Origin: Paracoccaceae bacterium
GTDB taxonomy: Bacteria > Pseudomonadota > Alphaproteobacteria > Rhodobacterales > Rhodobacteraceae
Direction of reading: 5' to 3'
Length of the DNA: 12,193 nt
Assembly (NCBI GenBank): GCA_007134405.1
Contig: SLKW01000244.1
Coordinates: 1 to 12,193, forward strand
How positions within the stretch are numbered: the first letter of the stretch is position 1; every line of letters begins with the position of its first letter. The translations under genes were made by a program, and so were the position numbers. Below the pieces are notes generated by a model that was not told the origin of the DNA, made no database searches, and saw only the letters and a list, made by a program, of their open reading frames with translations. This document shows positions 8,183 to 12,193 of the stretch, one piece after another.

Positions 8183-8511
8183 GTTGCGCCCTCGTCCTTG
8201 GGCTCCTCGGGCTCCTCCGGTTCCTCGGGCAGGACGGCGTGACCGGCGGCGCGGGCATGCACGACGACCAGACCCACCGCCAGCGCGGTCGCCGACAGCG
8301 CCACGACGATCCCGGTGATGATCAGCGCCTGCGGCACCGGGTCGGGCCCCACCCCCCGCGCGCCCGCTGCCCCGAAGAAAAGAAAGAGCCCCGAACCGAT
8401 GAGGTTGAACGCCACCACCCGCCGCAAGAGGTGCCGCGCGGCCAGAAGCCCGTAGAAGCCCAGGCCCACCAGCGCCGCGCCGGTCAGCGCGAAGACGGTC
8501 AGCCCGGTCAT
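8179..8511 (-). CDS. mrpC: MrpC/MnhC (NuoK-like) antiporter subunit with an acidic-proline tail (110 aa)
   Basis: Small three-helix membrane subunit related to NuoK and to MbhG, placed between the MrpB part and the antiporter subunits as expected. Visible family marks are RVVAFNLIGSGLFLFF (31-46) and DPVPQALIITGIVVALS (57-73). The second is the MrpC form; NuoK has a glutamate-bearing helix there, so this is not a complex I NuoK even though automatic annotation often uses that name. The last 17 residues form a cytoplasmic-type tail with three EEP units from a 9-bp tandem repeat. The ATG at 8511 overlaps the upstream stop codon (ATGA) and has an AGGAGGG ribosome site 9 bases upstream. The reading frame continues upstream to 9474, but that is a shadow of the MrpB-type gene. 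Confidence 0.93.
   Translation of the reverse strand: MTGLTVFALTGAALVGLGFYGLLAARHLLRRVVAFNLIGSGLFLFFGAAGARGVGPDPVPQALIITGIVVALSATALAVGLVVVHARAAGHAVLPEEPEEPEEPKDEGAT
8200..8226 (-). repeat. Three 9-bp tandem repeats coding for EEP units in the MrpC tail
   Basis: On the plus strand GGGCTCCTC (8200-8208) repeats exactly at 8209-8217 and imperfectly as CGGTTCCTC (8218-8226). Read on the minus strand these give three Glu-Glu-Pro units. Such a repeat can change copy number by slippage without a frameshift, so the tail length may vary between strains. Confidence 0.8.
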
Positions 8512-9437
8512 GGCGCGCGTCCCTCCTCTGGCGGGCCGAGGACGAGGAAGGCCAGCGTCGCCGCGATCGAGGCGGTGAGCGCGATCTCGATGGTCAGGAT
8601 CGCGGGCTTGGCAATGGGCGGCGGCAGGGTCAGGAACTCGCCTGCGAGGATCGCGCCGGCAAGCCCGGCCAGCACGAAGACCGCAGGACCGATCATCAGC
8701 GCCACGTGCCAGAGCCTTGCGCCGATCCGCGGCGGGCGCACCAGCCCCGCCATCGCCGCGACCAGACCGACCGCGGCCAGGACCGTGCCCCCCTGGAAGG
8801 CGCCGCCATGCCGGTCGGCCCCGGCCCAGACCAGCCAGACCCCGATCAGCAGACCGACCGGCGGCAGCACCCGGCCGAAGCTCGCCAGCACGCCGCCCGC
8901 GCGGCTGTGCTGCGGCAGCCCGAGCCGGCCCGACCAGTCCCGCTCGCGCGTCAGCATCCACAGTCCGATCAGCGCGGCCAGAAGGACGATGCTTTCCAGA
9001 AGCGTGTCCCAGGCGCGGAAGTTCAGAAGGACCGCGGTGACAGGGTTCTCGACCCCGGCGCGCGGCATCGCGGCGGCCAGTTCCGGTCCCGGCCGCTCGG
9101 GCAGGGGCAGGACGAACCAGGCCCAGGCGAGCGCGGCCGCCAGCGCCGCGCCGGCCAGCGCCGAAAGCAGATGCGCCCCGTGCGAGGCGTCCCGCGCCGT
9201 GCCCAGTCGCCGGAGCCGGCCATGCGCGGCCAGAAGCAGCACGCCCGTCAGCCCGGCGCCGATCGCCGCCTCGGCCAGCGCGACGTCGATCGCGCCCAGC
9301 CGCACCCAGCCCACGGCCACCAGCAGGCCGTAGACGATGAAGAAGACAATGGCGCGAAACAGCCCCGACCCCGCGACCGTGGCCAGCGCCACGCCCAGGA
9401 TCAGCGCGCAGAGCGCCAGGTCCAGCGCCAGGCTCAT
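8508..9437 (-). CDS. mrpB: Fusion of MrpA C-terminal domains (MbhD- and MbhE-like) with MrpB/MnhB (309 aa)
   Basis: One polypeptide with three Mrp/MBH modules. Residues 1-80 are DUF4040/MbhD-like, with the conserved DVALAEAAIGAGLTG helix (51-65) that includes Glu56. Residues about 88-165 are MbhE-like, marked by NPVTAVLLNFRAWDTLLES (131-149) with Glu149 as the acidic residue, as in the MrpA C-terminus (N-V-x-V-D-F-R-x-x-D). Residues about 188-302 are MnhB/MrpB, with GGAFQGGTVLAA (211-222). In canonical operons the first two modules end MrpA, and MrpB is separate; in archaeal Mbh they are three genes, mbhD, mbhE and mbhF. The separate MrpA antiporter domain is absent here and may be replaced by D2 or D3. 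The acidic residues are thought to form part of the cation path in Mrp. ATGA overlap with mrpG upstream and with mrpC downstream. Confidence 0.9.
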   Translation of the reverse strand: MSLALDLALCALILGVALATVAGSGLFRAIVFFIVYGLLVAVGWVRLGAIDVALAEAAIGAGLTGVLLLAAHGRLRRLGTARDASHGAHLLSALAGAALAAALAWAWFVLPLPERPGPELAAAMPRAGVENPVTAVLLNFRAWDTLLESIVLLAALIGLWMLTRERDWSGRLGLPQHSRAGGVLASFGRVLPPVGLLIGVWLVWAGADRHGGAFQGGTVLAAVGLVAAMAGLVRPPRIGARLWHVALMIGPAVFVLAGLAGAILAGEFLTLPPPIAKPAILTIEIALTASIAATLAFLVLGPPEEGRAP

Positions 9438-9718
9438 TCGGCGTCTTCCCGCTCCAGGGCGGTGCGCGCGACAAGCTGCGCCATCGCCCCCGCGGCCAGA
9501 AGCGCCAGCGCCCAGATCAGCCCCAGCCGCGCGACCTGCGCCCAGGTTTCGGCCTGCAGCGCGATGCCCAGCGCGATGAACCCCAGCCCGAGGTTGTCGG
9601 CCTTGGTCAGCGCGTGCAGCCGCGTGAACGTGTCGGGAAAGCGGATCAGCCCCACCGTGCCCGCGACGAAGAAGAAAAGTCCCGCCGCGGTCAGCGCAAT
9701 CGTCGCCAGATCAGCCAT
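9434..9718 (-). CDS. mrpG: MrpG/MnhG antiporter subunit (94 aa)
   Basis: Small three-helix subunit required for assembly of the Mrp cation/proton antiporter, equivalent to MbhC. The family signature is clear: GTVGLIRFPDTFTRLHALTK runs from residue 20 to 39, with the RFPD turn at 26-29 and ADNLG just after. The C-terminus is short and acidic. Length is in the normal range (about 90-130). The ATG at 9718 lies inside the end of mrpF (8-bp overlap), and its stop codon overlaps the start of the fused MrpB gene as ATGA. The ribosome site is weak, in keeping with coupled translation. Confidence 0.94.
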   Translation of the reverse strand: MADLATIALTAAGLFFFVAGTVGLIRFPDTFTRLHALTKADNLGLGFIALGIALQAETWAQVARLGLIWALALLAAGAMAQLVARTALEREDAE

Positions 9719-10049
9719 GCCGGCCCCGCGGGTCGTGCCGGGTCTGGCGCGGGCGCATCATCTCGGGCGTGGGCGGCGCCTCTTCGGGGTCGCCGGCGCC
9801 GTCGTCGCTGCGCGCCTTGACGAAGCCCACCGCGGCGAGCGCGGCCAGCAGCGCCAGCACCAGGGCCACGTCCAGCGCTGCCCAGTCCTGCAAGGGCGCA
9901 AGGACGACCAGCAGCCCGACGCCGCCGGTGCCGACCAGTTGCGCGGCCATCATCCGGTCGGCCTCGCGCGGGCCCCTCCACACCCGCCAGAGCGCCCCGG
10001 CGAGGCTGGCCAGCACGCCGAGCGCGACGAAGGTAAGCCAGAGCGTCAT
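9711..10049 (-). CDS. mrpF: MrpF/MnhF antiporter subunit (112 aa)
   Basis: Three-helix membrane subunit of the Mrp antiporter, equivalent to MbhB. Signature RGPREADRMMAAQLVG (25-40) includes the conserved Gly-Pro and Asp31-Arg of the family, and the last helix [19 protein letters not shown] (58-76) contains Asp60. MrpF is reported to bind bile salts or aid their efflux in some firmicutes; nothing here indicates that role. After residue 79 comes a polar tail of about 34 residues, longer than in many MrpF proteins, whose last codons overlap the start of mrpG. The ATG at 10049 overlaps the mrpE stop codon (ATGA). Confidence 0.92.
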   Translation of the reverse strand: MTLWLTFVALGVLASLAGALWRVWRGPREADRMMAAQLVGTGGVGLLVVLAPLQDWAALDVALVLALLAALAAVGFVKARSDDGAGDPEEAPPTPEMMRPRQTRHDPRGRHG

Positions 10050-10540
10050 GGCCGCCCGTCCCGCGTGCGTTTCGCGCCCAGGATCGCGGCGATATCGGCC
10101 GCTTCGCGCGGAATGGTTCGGTCGAAGCCCGCCTCGGTATCGAGAAGATGCACCAGAAGCCGGCCCTCATGGCTGCCGGCGGCCAGCGTCCCCGGCATCA
10201 GCGACAGCTCGCCGCCCAGCGCCACGCGCCCGCCATCGGGCAGGTCGACGGGCAGCTCGACCCAGCCGGGGTTGAGCGGCATGTCGCGGGCGAAGGCGCG
10301 GCGCGCGACATCGATGCCGCCGGTGACCGAGCCGGCCAGGAAGCGCGGCAGGTGCAGCGCCAGCCGCCACAGCGCCACCGGATGATGCGCGGGCATCAGC
10401 CGCAGGCTCAGCCAGACGGTCGCCGGCACGGCGAAAAGACCGGCCACCAGCCCCTCGACCCCCGGCGCGGTCAGAACGCCCCAGATCGCGCCGAACAGGA
10501 CCGTCCGGTGCAGGATCGCCTTGATCCAGATCCCTCTCAT
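10046..10540 (-). CDS. mrpE: MrpE/MnhE antiporter subunit (164 aa)
   Basis: First Mrp gene of the operon, equivalent to MbhA. Two N-terminal membrane helices (about 10-47) are followed by a cytoplasmic domain with the MrpE marks SLMPGTLA (113-120) and VHLLD (130-134). Length matches the family (about 160). The start is ATG at 10540. The frame is open further to 10684, but that extension would run back into the GAPDH coding region and has no MrpE similarity. The 43-bp gap from the GAPDH stop codon contains no evident terminator or strong promoter, so co-transcription with GAPDH is likely. The ribosome site is weak (GGTGA about 12 bases upstream). Confidence 0.93.
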   Translation of the reverse strand: MRGIWIKAILHRTVLFGAIWGVLTAPGVEGLVAGLFAVPATVWLSLRLMPAHHPVALWRLALHLPRFLAGSVTGGIDVARRAFARDMPLNPGWVELPVDLPDGGRVALGGELSLMPGTLAAGSHEGRLLVHLLDTEAGFDRTIPREAADIAAILGAKRTRDGRP

Positions 10541-10583
10541 GGCGCCAAGTTCACCGCAGCGCCGCCCGCGACGCAAGGGCCAA

Positions 10584-11612
10584 TCAACCGACCTGCCGCG
10601 CCGGACCCGGCTGCGTCGCCGCCAGATGCCGCGCCATGTCCAGCATCCGGCAGGAAAACCCCCATTCGTTGTCGTACCAGCCAAAGACGCGGACCAGCCC
10701 GCCGCCGGTCACCGCCGTCTCGCCCAGCGCCATGACCACGCTTTCCGGCCGCGCCCGCAGGTCGGTCGACACCAGCGGCCGGTCCGTCCAGCCGATGACG
10801 CCCCCCGCCGCGCGCAAGGCGTCGTTGACCGCCGCCACGCTCGCGGGCCGTTCGGGCTGGAAGACGAGGTCGATGGCCGAGACGCTGGCCGTGGGGACGC
10901 GCACCGCCGAACAGGCGATCCGGCCCGCCAGATCCGGCAGGACCGCGTCCAGAAGCCGCCCGGCGCTGGTGGTCGTGGGCACCATCGACAGGGCCGCGGC
11001 GCGCGACCGCGCCAGATCCCGGCCGCGCGGCGCATCCACCGTGGGCTGGCTGCCGGTATAGCAGTGGATCGTCGTCATCCATCCCGTCCGCAGCCCGAAG
11101 GCCGCGTCGAGTGCCCGCGCCAGCGGCGCCAGCGCGTTCGTCGTGCAGGACGCGTTCGAGACGACGCGATGCGCGGGTTCCACAGCCTCCTCGTTCGCGC
11201 CGATGACCGCGGTGATCTGCGCCGCGCCCGAGGGGCCCGAGATCAGCACCCGCCGTGCCCCGGCGCGCAAGCCCCGCTCGGTGATCTGGCGCCGCTCGGC
11301 CTGGCCGGTGCATTCCATCACCAGGTCGATGCCGGACAGGTCCAGAGCCGAGATGTCGGGCGCGTGCGTCAGGTCCAGCCGGTGACCGGCGAAGACCAGC
11401 GCGCGCCCTTCCAGCGCGACACCGCCCGGAAGGGGGCCGAAGACGCTGTCGTATTCGAAAAGATGCGCCAGCGTTTCGGGCGCGGCGATGTCGTTGAGCG
11501 CGACGATCTCGATCTCGGGCCAGCCCGCCCCCCGCGCGGCCTCCAGCGCCCAGGCGCGCAACACCGTCCGTCCGATCCGCCCGAAGCCGTTGACCAGTAC
11601 CCGCAGCGCCAT
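10584..11612 (-). CDS. gap: Type I glyceraldehyde-3-phosphate dehydrogenase, divergent paralogue (342 aa)
   Basis: Cytosolic enzyme converting glyceraldehyde 3-phosphate, NAD(P)+ and phosphate to 1,3-bisphosphoglycerate. The Rossmann motif NGFGRIGR is at 8-15, the cofactor-ribose Asp at 41 (a pattern that favours NAD+ over NADP+), catalytic Cys156 in SNASCTTN, catalytic His183 in TTIHCYTG, and YDNEWGFSCRM at 313-323. Length is normal. It departs from the usual consensus at several places: YDSVFG (54-59) in place of YDSxHG, ISGPSGAAQITAVIGAN (124-140) in place of the ISAPA-type loop, and APRGRDLARSRAA where a histidine is common. This suggests a second GAPDH rather than the main glycolytic copy; an erythrose-4-phosphate dehydrogenase role is less likely because the TGSQPTVD loop is of GAPDH type. 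The ATG at 11612 has a GGAGG site 5 bases upstream. Confidence 0.93.
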   Translation of the reverse strand: MALRVLVNGFGRIGRTVLRAWALEAARGAGWPEIEIVALNDIAAPETLAHLFEYDSVFGPLPGGVALEGRALVFAGHRLDLTHAPDISALDLSGIDLVMECTGQAERRQITERGLRAGARRVLISGPSGAAQITAVIGANEEAVEPAHRVVSNASCTTNALAPLARALDAAFGLRTGWMTTIHCYTGSQPTVDAPRGRDLARSRAAALSMVPTTTSAGRLLDAVLPDLAGRIACSAVRVPTASVSAIDLVFQPERPASVAAVNDALRAAGGVIGWTDRPLVSTDLRARPESVVMALGETAVTGGGLVRVFGWYDNEWGFSCRMLDMARHLAATQPGPARQVG

Positions 11613-11617
11613 CCTCG

Positions 11618-11622
11618 CCTCC
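11618..11622 (-). promoter_or_regulatory. Ribosome binding site of gap
   Basis: GGAGG on the minus strand, within a longer purine run (AAGAGGGAGG), 5 bases before the ATG at 11612. It is the best-formed ribosome site upstream of a first gene in the window. Confidence 0.75.
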
Positions 11623-11766
11623 CTCTTGCGGATCAGGCCTACGCGCCGCCGGGCGAAAGCTCAACACCGGGCGCGCCGCCTCGGGGGCGGGTGCATTAAA
11701 CCAACAAAAAGAATCGGGATTGACGAATCCGAGCGTTCTTGTCAGATTTGAGCGATCTTCCGCATC

Positions 11767-11771
11767 AGGAG
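11767..11771 (+). promoter_or_regulatory. Ribosome binding site that fixes the hemP start
   Basis: AGGAG ends 6 bases before ATG at 11778. This decides for that start over an in-frame TTG at 11739, which has no ribosome site and would place the putative promoter inside the coding region. Confidence 0.8.
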
Positions 11772-11777
11772 CCCGCC

Positions 11778-11957
11778 ATGTTTCAAGCCCAACGCGATTT
11801 CACGCCCGCCGACGCGCGCGATCTGACCCCCGCGCCGGTTCCGGTTCACCGCGCGCAGGATCTGACCCGCGGCGGCTCGCTCGCCCAGATCGTTCTTGAC
11901 GGAAAGGTCTACGCGCTGCGCATCACGCGGGCGGGCAAGTTGATCCTGACGAAATGA
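11778..11957 (+). CDS. hemP: Hemin uptake protein HemP (59 aa)
   Basis: Small cytosolic protein of the HemP family, linked to haem uptake and iron supply in proteobacteria. The family core lies in the C-terminal half, about 28-59, and ends in ALRITRAGKLILTK (46-59), a near-consensus HemP ending (LRxTxxGKLILTK). The N-terminal 27 residues are variable and Pro/Asp-rich. The sequence shows no membrane helix or signal peptide. In some bacteria HemP acts as a transcriptional activator or regulator of haem-receptor genes; here the target receptor genes are outside the window. It stands alone on the plus strand, with its own likely iron-controlled promoter and a terminator behind it. This is the only plus-strand gene in the window. 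Confidence 0.9.
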   Translation: MFQAQRDFTPADARDLTPAPVPVHRAQDLTRGGSLAQIVLDGKVYALRITRAGKLILTK

Positions 11958-11968
11958 CGGCACGCGCC

Positions 11969-12005
11969 GGGCCCGCATTGTCGGGCCTGGATCCGGGCTT
12001 GTTTT
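11969..12005 (+). terminator. Terminator region of hemP
   Basis: Two alternative hairpins lie 12-50 bp past the hemP stop codon. The first pairs 11969-11975 with 11982-11988 (7 bp including one G-U, 6-base loop). The second pairs 11985-11989 with 11994-11998 (5 bp including one G-U, GATC loop) and is followed at once by TTGTTTT (11999-12005). The second has the stem-plus-T-run form of an intrinsic terminator. The two share bases and cannot form together. Confidence 0.5.
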
Positions 12006-12021
12006 CGGGCCAGCGCCGCCG

Positions 12022-12039
12022 GGCGCCTAGCTGGGCGCC
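12022..12039 (-). terminator. Hairpin directly after the SPFH gene stop codon
   Basis: GGCGCC (12022-12027) and GGCGCC (12034-12039) can pair as a 6-bp stem with a 6-base loop, beginning at the last base of the SPFH stop codon on the minus strand. There is no T-run directly after it, so it is a weak terminator candidate; the hemP terminator region further on might act in both directions. Confidence 0.3.
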
Positions 12040-12193
12040 TACATGTCCTTGCGACCGACGGTGCTCAGCGATTTCAGCACATGCGTCAGCTCCGTAGGAA
12101 TCGGGAAGACGATGGTCGTGTTCTTCTCGTTGCCGATCGTGGCCAGCGTGCTGAGATAGCGCAGCTGCATCGCTTCCGGCCGCCCGCCCAGGA
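12039..12193 (-). CDS. SPFH/Band 7 (stomatin-like) protein, C-terminal end only, cut by the window edge
   Basis: The last 50 codons are present, ending in TAG at 12041-12039; the start lies beyond 12193. The visible residues include EAMQLRYLSTLATIGNEK followed by NTTIVFPIPTELTHVLK. This is the typical end of the SPFH domain in stomatin/slipin and QmcA-like proteins (E-x-x-x-LRYLxTL, then EKNxTIxFPxP). Such proteins form oligomeric membrane-anchored cages that organise membrane microdomains and often pair with an NfeD-like protein, which would be outside this window. It converges with hemP, with 81 bp between the two stop codons. Confidence 0.85.
   Translation of the reverse strand, partial: LGGRPEAMQLRYLSTLATIGNEKNTTIVFPIPTELTHVLKSLSTVGRKDM

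Larger units (their letters stand above)
11613..11777. promoter_or_regulatory. Divergent promoter region of gap and hemP
   Basis: The only locally AT-rich stretch here (about 11693-11750) lies between the divergent gap and hemP starts. For hemP, TTGACG (11720-11725) is a good -35, and 17 bp further CAGATT (11743-11748) is a weak -10. For gap, TTTAAT on the minus strand (11700 to 11695) could be a -10, with no clear -35. The hemP -35 is embedded in an inverted repeat, GGATT-GACG-AATCC (11717-11730), and in a wider pair TGAC (11721-11724) / GTCA (11741-11744). HemP genes are usually iron-regulated, so these are candidate operator sites for an Irr-, RirA/IscR- or Fur-type regulator; the identity is inferred. 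Confidence 0.45.

Noticed and set aside
6717..8258. Upstream half of a 1001-codon minus-strand open frame continuous with D2
   Set aside because: It is a frame-shifted reading of the D1 gene: Arg/Gly/Ala-rich with no membrane pattern. The D2 similarity begins at the GTG at 6716, which has its own ribosome site.
8512..9474. Upstream part of a 431-codon open frame continuous with MrpC
   Set aside because: It reads the fused MrpB gene out of frame; MrpC similarity begins at ATG 8511 with a good ribosome site.
10541..10684. 48-residue N-terminal extension of MrpE
   Set aside because: It overlaps the GAPDH 3' end in another frame and has no MrpE-like sequence.
11739..11777. HemP start at TTG 11739
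   Set aside because: No ribosome site, and it would swallow the promoter region; ATG 11778 has AGGAG at good spacing.

Overview
The window comes from a very GC-rich (about 70% G+C) alphaproteobacterium, most likely of the Rhodobacteraceae type. This rests on codon use, the protein families present, GTG/TTG starts and a short HemP; it is an inference without any database search. All genes lie on the minus strand except hemP.

From left to right: (1) 1-143 is non-coding, with a perfect 12-bp hairpin at the very edge, a 12-bp palindrome and three phased 11-bp direct repeats. (2) 144-3250 is a two-gene ABC transporter: an ATPase overlapping a large FtsX-type permease. (3) 3251-3606 is an intergenic region with a likely promoter for the ABC pair, an AT-rich purine-skewed island and a hairpin behind the next operon. 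(4) 3607-10540 is an eight-gene Mrp/Mnh-type cation:proton antiporter operon, read right to left as mrpE, mrpF, mrpG, a fused (MrpA C-terminal + MrpB) gene, mrpC and three successive MrpD/NuoL/M/N-like antiporter subunits (called D1, D2 and D3 here). (5) 10584-11612 is a divergent type I glyceraldehyde-3-phosphate dehydrogenase, 43 bp upstream of mrpE on the same strand and possibly the first gene of that transcript. (6) 11613-11777 is a divergent promoter region, followed by hemP on the plus strand, a terminator region, and the C-terminal end of an SPFH/Band 7 protein cut by the right edge.

The antiporter locus is the most unusual part. Its gene order E-F-G-(A')-B-C-D matches the order of the Mrp-like half of archaeal membrane-bound hydrogenase (mbhA to mbhH), not the usual mrpABCDEFG order. 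It carries no hydrogenase or NADH dehydrogenase module. The MrpA C-terminal domains (MbhD- and MbhE-like) are fused to MrpB in one polypeptide, and there are three antiporter-type subunits. D1 and D2 keep the TM5 glutamate and the TM7, TM8 and TM12 lysines expected of proton-translocating subunits. D3 has alanine at the aligned TM5 glutamate position and carries a basic C-terminal extension ending in an extra membrane helix. Every gene boundary inside the operon overlaps, mostly as NTGA stop/start fusions using ATG, GTG or TTG, which suggests translational coupling and fixed stoichiometry. The likely job is secondary Na+ (or K+)/H+ exchange across the inner membrane, for pH and sodium homeostasis. 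The link to GAPDH is by position only.
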